A DNA stretch of 64,000 nucleotides, taken from the NCBI RefSeq assembly GCF_006337165.1, contig NZ_CP040896.1, forward strand, positions 1,488,001 through 1,552,000. The letters are read 5' to 3'. Positions 17,236-25,012 of the stretch are shown here, in pieces (the first letter of the stretch is position 1; the number at the start of each line of letters is the position of its first letter). Origin of the DNA: Hymenobacter jejuensis (GTDB lineage Bacteria > Bacteroidota > Bacteroidia > Cytophagales > Hymenobacteraceae). A program made the position numbers and the translations under genes. The notes under the pieces were generated by a model that saw only the letters and a list, made by a program, of their open reading frames with translations, searched no databases and was not told where the DNA came from.

Positions 17236-18345
17236 TTACTCGGGGCGCAGCTCGTAGCCGCTGGCTGCGTCGCCGGTGAGTTGCGCGTTGGTGGCGGCGC
17301 CGACAACCTGCAACACCTGCGCCGGGGCGGGGCTGTGGAACGTGCCCGTGAAGCGATACTCGAGCAGGCGCGGATCGGCAACAGTGATTTTGGTGCCGAA
17401 CGTGGTGCGTAACGTGCGCAGCACATGGCTCAGGCGGGCATTTTCGAACACGAGCTCGTCGTTTTGCCAAGCCCGGAAATTGGTGTCTTGCACAACCGTC
17501 CGCCGTGGCGTAGCGCGAACCGGCGCAGTACCGTTGGCGGCGTACAGAATCCCGCGCTTGCCGGGCGTGAGCAGCACGGTATCGCGCTGCTGTGCAAGGC
17601 TTGCAAAGGCCACCCGACCCGTCACGACGGCAACTTCTACCGAATCTTCGGCCTTGTACGCCCGCACGTTGAACGACGTGCCGAGCACCTGCGTGCGCGA
17701 AGTAGCGCTCAGGACCGTGAACGGTCGCCCGTGGTCTTTGCGCACTTCAAAAAAAGCTTCGCCCACCAAATGCACTTCGCGCGGGCCACGGCTGAAATCG
17801 GCAGCGTACTGCAGCGTTGAATGGTGGTTTAGCCACACTTTGCTGCCGTCGGGTAAGGCCACCAGGCGTTTCTGCGCGCCCGTACGCACGGCCACCGGCT
17901 CAGCTCCTGACCTGCTTTTTCCGCTGTACATCCGGAACAGGAGCGTTGCCCCAATCAGCAGGGCCAGCGCCGCCGCAATGCGCAGCCACGATTGCGTAGA
18001 AGGCCGGTTGATGGGTACTATCTTAGTCTTGCTTGGAAGATGTTCTTTTTTATCTATTTGATTATCAAATACTTGCAAACCATCATCCGGAACCAGTTTT
18101 GCCAGCATCTGCGGCCGGAAGCGTTGCCAGGCGGCTTCGACCTCGGCATCCGAAAACAGATCGGCGACCGGTGCGGCGCCCACGCGCTCCCAGGCGCGCG
18201 TGGCGTCGGTGAGCAAGCCGAGGCGCTCGGGGCGCGCCGCTACCCACATTCGCAGCTGCTCTTGCTCCGTGGCCGTAGCTTCCCCGGCTAGGTGTTTCGC
18301 TAGCAAGTCCCAGGGCACTTCGGTATCGGCAGGCAGGGCAGACAT
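17236..18345 (-). CDS. FecR-family anti-sigma factor
   Basis: A 369-residue single-pass membrane protein. The N-terminal cytoplasmic part (about 1-85, PWDLLAKHLAGEATATEQEQ) would hold the ECF sigma factor. A linker follows, then a membrane segment at about 121-139 and a periplasmic FecR domain (VALPDGSKVWLNHHSTL, REVHLVGEAFFEV, VLGTSFNVRAY), ending in a DUF4974-like domain (LVFENARLSHVLRTL). The linker contains an in-frame copy of the 28-bp repeat (residues about 89-98). The ATG at 18345 is chosen over the longer frame to 18444, whose extra leader looks non-coding. It is the likely regulator of the sigma factor at 19326-19904. Confidence 0.9.
   Translation of the reverse strand: MSALPADTEVPWDLLAKHLAGEATATEQEQLRMWVAARPERLGLLTDATRAWERVGAAPVADLFSDAEVEAAWQRFRPQMLAKLVPDDGLQVFDNQIDKKEHLPSKTKIVPINRPSTQSWLRIAAALALLIGATLLFRMYSGKSRSGAEPVAVRTGAQKRLVALPDGSKVWLNHHSTLQYAADFSRGPREVHLVGEAFFEVRKDHGRPFTVLSATSRTQVLGTSFNVRAYKAEDSVEVAVVTGRVAFASLAQQRDTVLLTPGKRGILYAANGTAPVRATPRRTVVQDTNFRAWQNDELVFENARLSHVLRTLRTTFGTKITVADPRLLEYRFTGTFHSPAPAQVLQVVGAATNAQLTGDAASGYELRPE
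18051..18079. repeat. 28-bp palindromic repeat, copy 4, inside fecR
   Basis: TTTGATTATCAAATACTTGC is nearly identical to the intergenic copy at 34143-34170. It is read in frame within fecR (minus strand) as QVFDNQID, in an AT-rich patch of the linker before the membrane segment. Confidence 0.8.
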
Positions 18346-18479
18346 GAGGGGCGTTAGAATCGGGCGCGGCGACGGCTGCGCGACTGGGTCACAAAATCCA
18401 CAATTTCTGCGGCTTTCAACAATACCCCGAGCGGGCAACTCCAAAGCCGCCCCCGCTGCCCCGATTCTGGCGGCAAAAT

Positions 18480-19205
18480 CTAGTTCGAGCTAAGCACCTT
18501 CCCTGAGCCCGAAATGCGCGAGTTGACGGTGGGGTTGCCACGGTAGTACACCGACCCGCTGCCGGAGATATCGGCGGTGAGGGTGCGGGAGGCATACAAA
18601 TGGTTTTTGCCTGATCCTGAGATCGATACGTAGGTATCCTGCGTGATCAGGTCAAACGCGTCAACGTCGCCAGAGCCGCTGATCGACGAGGTATGGCTTT
18701 GGGCCGCACCGCGCAGGCTGATTTTGCCCGAGCCCGAAATGTGGCTTCGCAGGCCTTCGACTTGCTGCAACTGCATGTCGATTTTGCCCGAGCCCGCCAC
18801 GTCGAGCTTGAGGCTGGGCGCCGTCCAGGCCGTGCTGCTGCGCACCTTACCCGAGCCCGACACATTCGCTTCCGAGAGCGTTGGCACGGTGATGTAGATT
18901 TTGATGGGCGAGTGGCTGCGCACGTTGTAGTGCCCGTACTCGATTTCGAGCTTGTTGCCGGTTATTTCCGTTTCCAGCACGTCGAGGATGTTGCGTTGGG
19001 CTTCGATCCGGACTTCTTGCTGAGGGCCCTGCGTGAGGTACACGTCGGCATCGATTTTCAGATCCAACTCGGTAAAGTTGTTGACGGTGCGCGTTTGGGA
19101 CTCGGTAGGGCCGACGCCGCGCACCCGCGGCGCGATCACATCGTTGTTGCAGGCCGAGAAGAGCAGCGCCGGCACGAAAGTGAGAAGGAGAGCAAGTCGT
19201 TTCAT
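18480..19205 (-). CDS. GIN-domain (DUF2807) lipoprotein
   Basis: A 241-residue lipoprotein: signal peptide with lipobox LLFSAC and lipidated Cys19. The mature protein is a repetitive beta-structure with a recurrent SGSGK/SGSGS motif about every 20-25 residues from residue 115 on, typical of the head-GIN or putative autotransporter adhesin domain (DUF2807) of Bacteroidota. It is likely anchored in the membrane facing the periplasm or exposed outside. It lies between the ECF sigma gene and fecR on the same strand, so it may belong to that signalling unit. Its role is unknown. Confidence 0.85.
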   Translation of the reverse strand: MKRLALLLTFVPALLFSACNNDVIAPRVRGVGPTESQTRTVNNFTELDLKIDADVYLTQGPQQEVRIEAQRNILDVLETEITGNKLEIEYGHYNVRSHSPIKIYITVPTLSEANVSGSGKVRSSTAWTAPSLKLDVAGSGKIDMQLQQVEGLRSHISGSGKISLRGAAQSHTSSISGSGDVDAFDLITQDTYVSISGSGKNHLYASRTLTADISGSGSVYYRGNPTVNSRISGSGKVLSSN

Positions 19206-19325
19206 AGTTAAGGAGTAGAAGAAAAGGAACGGATCAGATGCAGCATGCTTTTGCTCTTATGATCCGCAACCCCGCTTCTACCCCCACGCCCGCTCCGAAA
19301 AAATTTTCTCGTCCCACCCAAAAAC

Positions 19326-19904
19326 TTATAACAGCAAGGAATACAGGTTTTTAAGCAACGTACTCAGCTCCCGACGCAGAATGCGCAGGGCCTTTCCCAT
19401 CTGGTTTTCCACCGTTTTAGGCGAAAGCTCCAGCGCCTCCGCAATCTGCTGGTAACTCAATTCCTCGTAGCGGCTTAGCTCAAACACGGCGCGGCACTGC
19501 GGCGGCAATAGGTTCAGGGCCGCCGCGACGGAGCTTTCGGCTTCCTGGTAATGCAGGTCGTCGGTGGCCGCGCTGCCAGTTGGTTCGGCGCTGGGCGGGG
19601 CGGCGTCCCAGGCAACTTGGCGCTTGCTGCGCTCTTGGTGGCGCAAGGCCGCGTTGAAAGCTGCCCGGTACAGATAGGCCCGGTAAGTGGTGCTGATGGT
19701 CAGCGTTTCGCGATTGTTCCAGACGCGCAAAAACACGTCCTGTAGCAAATCTTCGGTCGCATCCCGGTCTTGCACTACCCGGTAGATGACCTGCCCCAGC
19801 GGCTTATAGAATTCCTTGAATAGCAGCTCCATAAAGGCCGCCTCGTCGGTGCTGCGCAGGTGTGCGAGCCGAGCTTCGAGAATGTCGGGAGCGAGTGCGG
19901 CCAT
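19326..19904 (-). CDS. ECF RNA polymerase sigma factor (FecI-like)
   Basis: A 192-residue extracytoplasmic-function sigma factor. Region 2 contains FKEFYKPLGQVIYRVVQDRDATEDLLQDVFLRVW (split here by region 2.1-2.2 boundaries), and region 4 contains LPPQCRAVFELSRYEELSYQ then IAEALELSPKTVENQMGKAL, the promoter -35-binding helix-turn-helix. The ATG at 19904 is preceded by AAGGAG with 9 nt spacing, an unusually good ribosome binding site for this phylum, and this decides the start over an upstream in-frame codon. It heads the minus-strand group sigma, GIN lipoprotein, fecR, STN protein. Its regulon cannot be read from the sequence. Confidence 0.93.
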   Translation of the reverse strand: MAALAPDILEARLAHLRSTDEAAFMELLFKEFYKPLGQVIYRVVQDRDATEDLLQDVFLRVWNNRETLTISTTYRAYLYRAAFNAALRHQERSKRQVAWDAAPPSAEPTGSAATDDLHYQEAESSVAAALNLLPPQCRAVFELSRYEELSYQQIAEALELSPKTVENQMGKALRILRRELSTLLKNLYSLLL

Positions 19905-20008
19905 AACAGAAGACTCCTTTGACAAACCCAACGCCAGATGAGCCCGGCTACAAATTTAAGCTATATAGCGAAACACCAATAGAAGGCTACTGGATGGCGT
20001 GGGCTAGG

Positions 20009-21301
20009 CTAAGCGGGCGTCGGCTCCGGCGGTTTGGGCGTCAGATCGAGCCGGCGCAGCTTATCGGCTCGCAACGCTGTGAAGCCGACCACCACCAACG
20101 TCATCACGCCGCCAAATACCACCGACGGCACCGTACCCATCAGTTTGGCCGCCACGCCCGATTCGAAAGAACCAATCTCGTTGGAAGAGCCAATAAAAAT
20201 GTTGTTTACGGCCGAAACCCGCCCTTTCATGTACTCCGGCGTGAACGTATGGATGAGCGTGGAGCGCACAATCACGGACACCGAATCGAAAATACCGGTC
20301 ATGAATAACAGGAACAACGACAGGTAGAAGTTTTTGGACAGCGCAAATAGAATGGTGGCAATGCCAAAGCCCGCCACGGCCCACAACAGCTTCCAGCCAG
20401 CCTTTTGCCGTAACGGAAAGTAAGTCAGGGAGATAGCCATAATTACGGAACCCACTGCTGGCGCCGCCCGCAAATAGCCCAAACCGTCGGGACCAATTTT
20501 CAGGATGTCGTCGGCGAAGATTGGCAATAAGGCCACTGCCCCGCCAAAGAGCACAGCAAACATATCCAGCGATTGCGCGGCCAGCACCAGCTGGTTGCGG
20601 AAGATGAACTGCACACCCGACAGAATGCTCTCCTTAAGCCCCAGCTTTTCTCCTTCGATGGGCGGCAAGGGCCGACCGGCAATGCTCAGGAATAAGAGCA
20701 GCGACAACCCCATCAGCACAGCATCGACGGCATAGGCCGTGGGCTTGCCTAAGTGGGCAAACAACAAACCGCCCACCGCGGGGCCCAGCACCGCGGCTGT
20801 CTGCCACGTCGAGCTATTCCACGTAATGGCGTTGGCCAATCGCGGGCGGTCGGGCATGAGCTGGGGCATGAAGGAAAACAAAGCCGGCCCCAAGAACCCC
20901 CGCGCCACGCCGCTCACAAAAATAACCGAGTACAGCGGCAGGGTATAAAATCGGTCGCGGGCGAGCAAGGCAGCCCCGGCCGGCTGGGTAAGTAGCCACA
21001 GCGCCACCGAGCACCCCAATAACACCGCTACCGTGGCAATGATGATGTTTTTGCGCCGCACCGAATCGGCCACGTGCCCGGCGTACAACGACACCACAAT
21101 GCTCGGGATGGCTTCGGCCAACCCAATAAAGCCCAACGCCAACGGATCTTTGGTCAGCTCATACATCTGCCAGCTTACTACCACCCCCTGAATCTGGGTG
21201 GCAACGGTCATGCAAACCCGCGCCGAGAGCAGGCGACGGAATTCGGGCAAGCGCAGGGCGGCATATGGGTCGTGGCGGAGGGCAGATTCGGAAGCAGACA
21301 T
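20009..21301 (-). CDS. MFS transporter, EntS-like
   Basis: A 430-residue major facilitator superfamily permease with about twelve membrane helices. The loop motif between helices 2 and 3 reads GHVADSVRRKN, matching the MFS signature GxxxDRxGRR loosely. The sequence resembles the EntS/MFS_3 branch of exporters, which includes the enterobactin exporter; no siderophore genes are nearby, so the substrate is unknown. Its stop lies about 100 nt upstream of the ECF sigma gene start, on the same strand. A -7-like TACCTTTG occurs upstream at 21331-21338. Confidence 0.85.
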   Translation of the reverse strand: MSASESALRHDPYAALRLPEFRRLLSARVCMTVATQIQGVVVSWQMYELTKDPLALGFIGLAEAIPSIVVSLYAGHVADSVRRKNIIIATVAVLLGCSVALWLLTQPAGAALLARDRFYTLPLYSVIFVSGVARGFLGPALFSFMPQLMPDRPRLANAITWNSSTWQTAAVLGPAVGGLLFAHLGKPTAYAVDAVLMGLSLLLFLSIAGRPLPPIEGEKLGLKESILSGVQFIFRNQLVLAAQSLDMFAVLFGGAVALLPIFADDILKIGPDGLGYLRAAPAVGSVIMAISLTYFPLRQKAGWKLLWAVAGFGIATILFALSKNFYLSLFLLFMTGIFDSVSVIVRSTLIHTFTPEYMKGRVSAVNNIFIGSSNEIGSFESGVAAKLMGTVPSVVFGGVMTLVVVGFTALRADKLRRLDLTPKPPEPTPA

Positions 21302-21330
21302 ACTATCACTGAGGCAATTAGCGAAGGGCG

Positions 21331-21338
21331 CAAAGGTA
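21331..21338 (-). promoter_or_regulatory. -7 box upstream of the MFS gene
   Basis: TACCTTTG on the minus strand, 30 nt before the ATG at 21301, matches TAnnTTTG. No convincing TTG box was found at 18-21 nt upstream of it. Confidence 0.4.
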
Positions 21339-21457
21339 GCCTAAAACCGTAGGAAGAGAGGTGAAATCCCTTGTCTAACGGTTTAGTTTTTTGTATACTT
21401 GTTTCCCTGCCCTCTTCCTGTTCCCGCACCTAGCCACGCTCTCATTTTGCAAGCTCT

Positions 21458-21865
21458 ATGGCTATTGTGGCAGATTCTGCGCATTTCCTTGTCCGCCCCG
21501 AACAGCAGTTGCTGGAGGTTACGTGGCAAGCGCCCGTTTCGTCGCCGGAACTACGTTCCACATATCGCTCTGTTTTAGAACAAGTTACCCAGCAGCATAT
21601 TTTCCGATTGCTGTTTGATGCCCGGCGCCGGGGTCGGGCCAGCTCGGCCGATGAGCTTTGGGTCGCCAACGAGTTCATGCCGCTTCTGCCTGCGCGCCTG
21701 CCGCCGGGCCTACGTCCCCGCCTCGCCTATTTGGTTGCCCCTGTTTTTTACGAGTCCGTGCGGGCCGAAACGCACAACGGTGATATGGTCACGGAAAGCG
21801 AGTTGCTGACCCTGAACCACTTCACCGACAGCCTGAGTGCTCGCCAATGGCTGCTCAGTGAGTAG
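21458..21865 (+). CDS. Conserved hypothetical protein, tandem paralogue A
   Basis: A 135-residue soluble protein without a signal peptide. Its most recognisable block is FRLLFDARRRGRASSADELW followed by FMPLLPARLP and RLAYLVAP. The pattern of a strand ending in LLFDARRRG, then a helix, then another strand recalls STAS/SpoIIAA-like folds, but I cannot assign a family. The next gene encodes a clear paralogue (WLLDVRRRGPIPEES, FLPRLVVALGGRVYMAFLVSP). The pair may interact or bind the same partner. Function unknown. Confidence 0.7.
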   Translation: MAIVADSAHFLVRPEQQLLEVTWQAPVSSPELRSTYRSVLEQVTQQHIFRLLFDARRRGRASSADELWVANEFMPLLPARLPPGLRPRLAYLVAPVFYESVRAETHNGDMVTESELLTLNHFTDSLSARQWLLSE

Positions 21866-21914
21866 CTGCCCGCGCTTCATCCGCAAGGTAAGTTTCCACC
21901 GTTTTCCTACGCCC

Positions 21915-22349
21915 ATGACCGGAACCGCTACAAATTTTGTTGAACTGACCTTCCGGGCCGATTTGGATACGCTGCTGGGTCGGTGGCTGCGGGCTGTCAC
22001 ACACAGTGAGTTGCAAGTGGGCTACGAGGCCACCATGACCGCCGCGCTCTACAACAAGGCCCGGTGTTGGCTCCTGGACGTGCGCCGCCGCGGCCCCATT
22101 CCCGAAGAATCCACGCACTGGGTGATCGAAGCCTTTTTGCCGCGCTTGGTGGTAGCGCTGGGCGGCCGCGTGTACATGGCGTTTCTGGTATCGCCGGCTC
22201 ACCTCAACAGCTTAGAGCAGGAGCAGCAACTGATTTCCCACAGGTCCGACGCGTACTGCGAAGTGCAGCTGTTTACGGAAGAAGGACCGGCCACCCAATG
22301 GCTGGCCGGCCATTGCCAGCCCGGCTGCGAAGTGCAACCTTCCGCCTGA
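21915..22349 (+). CDS. Conserved hypothetical protein, tandem paralogue B
   Basis: A 144-residue soluble paralogue of the preceding protein. Shared landmarks are the LLDVRRRG block at about 60, the FLPRL block at about 80 and the YMAFLVSP strand. Local differences include an N-terminal ELTFRADLDTLLGRW segment. The ATG at 21915 is chosen because the frame's earlier start (21837) would overlap the upstream gene. The two genes lie 49 nt apart in the same direction and probably share a transcript. Function unknown. Confidence 0.7.
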   Translation: MTGTATNFVELTFRADLDTLLGRWLRAVTHSELQVGYEATMTAALYNKARCWLLDVRRRGPIPEESTHWVIEAFLPRLVVALGGRVYMAFLVSPAHLNSLEQEQQLISHRSDAYCEVQLFTEEGPATQWLAGHCQPGCEVQPSA

Positions 22350-22407
22350 CCCACCTGTAAGAATTGATAGCGGCCTGCTTTTCGGCTGCTGTTAACCCTC
22401 ACTTTTC

Positions 22408-22968
22408 ATGCGCTTAAGAATGTTGCTCTGGGGCTGCCTGTTTGCCGTCTTAGCAAACCTCACGATTCTATCGGCGGTCCGTTCCCAGTCGAAGGCGACT
22501 GTTGCTCCGGCCCTGCGCGACGGTGTTTTTCGGCGCGGCAGCATAATGATGCGACTGCAAGCAGGGCGAATTTCGCGCCTGACAGCACCGCTTACGCTGG
22601 CCAACGGTATGGTAGTCGAACCCAACGGCACGGTTATCAGCAAAGACGGCGCCCGGCAACTGCTGGGAGCCGGTCGTGCCGTCAATCTGCAAGGTGAAAT
22701 CGTGAACTTCCGCGACGACATGATGTCTGCGACCGCCATTGAGCAGTATGATCAGCAGGTTACCGGCGCCGCGGCTACGCGCATCGAGGTGCCCAGCACC
22801 GGCCCAGTCCCTCCCAATGCCGCCGCCGAGCTGTTGCGGACAGAGCGCCGACTGGCCTTGCTTCAGCAACTATCCGAGCTCCTCGACCAACGGGCTTCTA
22901 CTACTATTAAATCGGCGCGCTTTCAACAGCTCGACGCCGAGATCAAGTCGCTTGCGGCGCAGCTCTAG
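22408..22968 (+). CDS. Secreted DUF6799-like protein
   Basis: A 186-residue protein with a signal peptide (about 1-27). The mature N-terminal half is made of short repeats of the type DGVFRRGSIMMRLQAGRISR, LTLANGMVVEPNGTVISKDG and LLGAGRAVNLQGEIVNF, alternating G-turns and short strands, as I recall from the DUF6799 family. The C-terminal part (about 140-186) is a predicted helix or coiled coil (LLRTERRLALLQQLSELLDQ). Function unknown. It is followed by a very strong terminator. Confidence 0.7.
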   Translation: MRLRMLLWGCLFAVLANLTILSAVRSQSKATVAPALRDGVFRRGSIMMRLQAGRISRLTAPLTLANGMVVEPNGTVISKDGARQLLGAGRAVNLQGEIVNFRDDMMSATAIEQYDQQVTGAAATRIEVPSTGPVPPNAAAELLRTERRLALLQQLSELLDQRASTTIKSARFQQLDAEIKSLAAQL

Positions 22969-22991
22969 CTTATTACCAAAAATACCAGCGC

Positions 22992-23043
22992 CCGTCAGCC
23001 CGCAAAAAAGCCCGTGTACACGGGCTTTTTTGCGGGCTGACGG
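22992..23043. terminator. Perfect palindromic terminator
   Basis: A continuous palindrome of about 52 bp containing AAAAAAGCCCGTG and its complement, ending in a T run in both directions. It lies 24 nt past the stop of the DUF6799-like gene. Apart from the promoter noted below, the 250 nt after it are AT-rich with no other feature I can identify. Confidence 0.9.
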
Positions 23044-23166
23044 TGTTAGCAAAGCCCTTAAACTGATTTATTTTTTCTCGATAAAACAGTATATTAAGTA
23101 TGTCAGATTTCGAATTCTGGGTTTTATTTTCTTGTAAAAAAATTTTGTTATTGGACTTCTAAGGCA

Positions 23167-23197
23167 TTGTGTTTGCGGGAGCAGTTTTCTACATTTG
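23167..23197 (+). promoter_or_regulatory. Promoter of the second ECF sigma gene
   Basis: TTG at 23167-23169, 20 nt spacer, then TACATTTG at 23190-23197. Both fit the Bacteroidota pattern (TTG, 19-21 nt, TAnnTTTG). The 5' untranslated leader would be about 90 nt. Confidence 0.55.
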
Positions 23198-23295
23198 ATT
23201 TCTTCGAGAAAATTCATCTGCCCCTCATTCTTCTAATCTCACCGGTAACCTGCATCTATGGCCTAAAGCTCTACGTTCCCTAACCCGTAGCCTTT

Positions 23296-23934
23296 ATGGA
23301 AACCACCATGCAGCCGAGCGATTCCGCTCTGATTTCGCTCTATATAACCGGCAAAGAAGAAGCATTCGAGCTATTATTAGACCGTCACAAAAGCCGTGTT
23401 TTTACCACGATCATGCTGATCGTGCGCGATGAAGACATTGCCGAAGATTTATTGCAGGATACCTTTATCAAGGCCATCCACACAATGCGCAGCGGTCGCT
23501 ACAACGAAGAGGGAAAATTCTCGTCCTGGATTTGCCGCATTGCCCATAATTTGGCGATCGACTTTTTCCGACGCGAAAAACGTAGCCCTTTATTGAATCT
23601 CGACACAACAAGTCACGCGTTCAATACGTTGTCACTAGCAGAAGAAGGCGCGGAAGCCGTCCTTACTCGTGAAGAAACCTACGCTCGGCTACGGGAACTG
23701 ATCCAAGAGCTGCCGGCTGCTCAAAAGGAAGTACTGATCATGCGTCATTACGGCGACATGAGCTTCCAAGAGATCGCAGACGCAACGGGGGTAAGCATCA
23801 ACACGGCGTTGGGGCGCATGCGATATGCGCTAATCAACCTGCGGAAGAAGATGGCCGCACAACCCGTTTTCTATGATCAAAACCTTTACCCACGAGAAGC
23901 TGCTCCGGTACGTGTACAACGAATTGCCAGCTAA
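23296..23934 (+). CDS. ECF RNA polymerase sigma factor
   Basis: A 212-residue ECF sigma factor. Region 2 is at about 20-95 (AFELLLDRHKSRVF, DEDIAEDLLQDTFIKA, WICRIAHNLAIDFFRR), region 4 at about 135-195 (LPAAQKEVLIMRHYGDMSFQ, IADATGVSINTALGRMRYAL). A short C-terminal tail (about 195-212) is encoded where the gene overlaps the next. A start at the second Met (23308) is equally possible. The overlap with a small acidic gene suggests a sigma and anti-sigma pair, a layout I recall as common in Bacteroidota. Targets unknown. Confidence 0.92.
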   Translation: METTMQPSDSALISLYITGKEEAFELLLDRHKSRVFTTIMLIVRDEDIAEDLLQDTFIKAIHTMRSGRYNEEGKFSSWICRIAHNLAIDFFRREKRSPLLNLDTTSHAFNTLSLAEEGAEAVLTREETYARLRELIQELPAAQKEVLIMRHYGDMSFQEIADATGVSINTALGRMRYALINLRKKMAAQPVFYDQNLYPREAAPVRVQRIAS

Positions 23935-24103
23935 GGAGCACCAAGCCATCGAAGAAGCCCTGCTCCACGATCCGGAGCTGGCCTCCATTTGCGCCGACCT
24001 GCTATTAGCACAGCGCACTCTTAATGAGTTGCAGCGCGGGCCACGGGAAAGCACGACGCGCTCCATTCTGCAGTACTCCAGAACGTTCATGCAGAAATCT
24101 TAG
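23873..24103 (+). CDS. Small probable anti-sigma factor
   Basis: A 76-residue protein whose gene overlaps the sigma gene by 62 nt in another frame, so the two are translationally linked. The sequence MIKTFTHEKLLRYVYNEL, then EHQAIEEALLHDPELASICA, looks like the helical N-terminal anti-sigma domain. It has only one Cys and no zinc-binding HxxxCxxC motif, and no membrane segment, so it would be a soluble, zinc-free binder. The role is inferred from position and helix pattern. The stop codon abuts a hairpin formed from the 28-bp repeat. Confidence 0.7.
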   Translation: MIKTFTHEKLLRYVYNELPAKEHQAIEEALLHDPELASICADLLLAQRTLNELQRGPRESTTRSILQYSRTFMQKS

Positions 24104-24151
24104 CACGACCCTTATAAATACTTGGTAGTCAAGTATTTATAAGGGTCGTGC
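24103..24151. terminator. Perfect hairpin built on the 28-bp repeat (copy 5)
   Basis: Perfect 22-bp arms (24103-24124 and 24130-24151) with a 5-nt loop. The inner part, ATAAATACTTG on one side, matches the 28-bp repeat consensus; the outer GCACGACCC extension is unique. It starts on the last base of the upstream stop codon and is followed by a TTTT run. Confidence 0.85.
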
Positions 24152-24281
24152 TTTTAGCTCCTTTTGGTGATTCGGCTTTTGCTAACTCCCTTGTTGGCCA
24201 AGCCGGTGCAATTTGTGCGCGCCCTGCTTGAGGGTTCATCTTGCCCTGCGTTCCTTTGCGTAAGTCTTTTATCCGATAGCA

Positions 24282-24974
24282 ATGCGCAAGTCAGAGCGGT
24301 TTCGCCGCTTCCTCGAGTATTTCCTGACCAATTTCCCCAAGCCTAAAACCGAGCTTCTCTATACCAACCCCTACGAACTGATTGTGGCGGTGGTGCTGAG
24401 CGCGCAGTGCACCGACAAGCGCGTTAACCAGATCATGCCGGAATTGCTGAATCAGTTTCCGACGCCCGCTCATTTGGCGCTGGCTTCGGCTGAGGAAATT
24501 TTTCCGTTTATCCGCAGCGTATCGTACCCCAATAACAAAGCGAAGCACTTGGCTGGTTTGGGTCGGATGTTGGTTGAGGATTTTGGGGCAGAAGTACCTA
24601 GTTCCATCGAAGAGCTTCAGCGCCTGCCGGGCGTGGGCCGCAAAACGGCCAACGTGGTGGTGTCGGTGATTTATAACCAGCCCGCAATGGCCGTCGATAC
24701 CCACGTATTTCGGGTGTCGCACCGGTTAGGCTTGGTTAGCCGCACAGCCACTACGCCCCTGGCCGTGGAGAAGGCTCTGGTTAAGTACATACCCGAAGAA
24801 TTGATTCCGAAAGCGCACCACTGGCTGATTCTGCACGGACGGTATATCTGCGTGGCGCGGCAGCCCAAATGCAACATTTGCCCGCTTACTGACATCTGCG
24901 AGTACTACGCAAAAAACGTTGCTAATAATCCAGACACGCCTCAAAACCAGCCTGCAAAGCGCCTACGCCCCTAA
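24282..24974 (+). CDS. nth: Endonuclease III
   Basis: A DNA glycosylase/AP lyase of base-excision repair that removes oxidised pyrimidines. The 230-residue protein has the helix-hairpin-helix LPGVGRKTANV with Lys121, the catalytic Asp139 (AVDTHVFRVS) and the four iron-sulfur cysteines Cys190, Cys197, Cys200 and Cys206 in C-x6-C-x2-C-x5-C spacing. A short proline- and asparagine-rich tail follows. It is convergent with a glycosyltransferase gene. Together with uvrA, dinB, mutY and recG it makes the window rich in DNA repair genes, but these are not one operon. Confidence 0.96.
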   Translation: MRKSERFRRFLEYFLTNFPKPKTELLYTNPYELIVAVVLSAQCTDKRVNQIMPELLNQFPTPAHLALASAEEIFPFIRSVSYPNNKAKHLAGLGRMLVEDFGAEVPSSIEELQRLPGVGRKTANVVVSVIYNQPAMAVDTHVFRVSHRLGLVSRTATTPLAVEKALVKYIPEELIPKAHHWLILHGRYICVARQPKCNICPLTDICEYYAKNVANNPDTPQNQPAKRLRP

Positions 24975-25012
24975 TTATCTGACAATCGGCACAACTTAGC
25001 ACAAAAGTAGTA

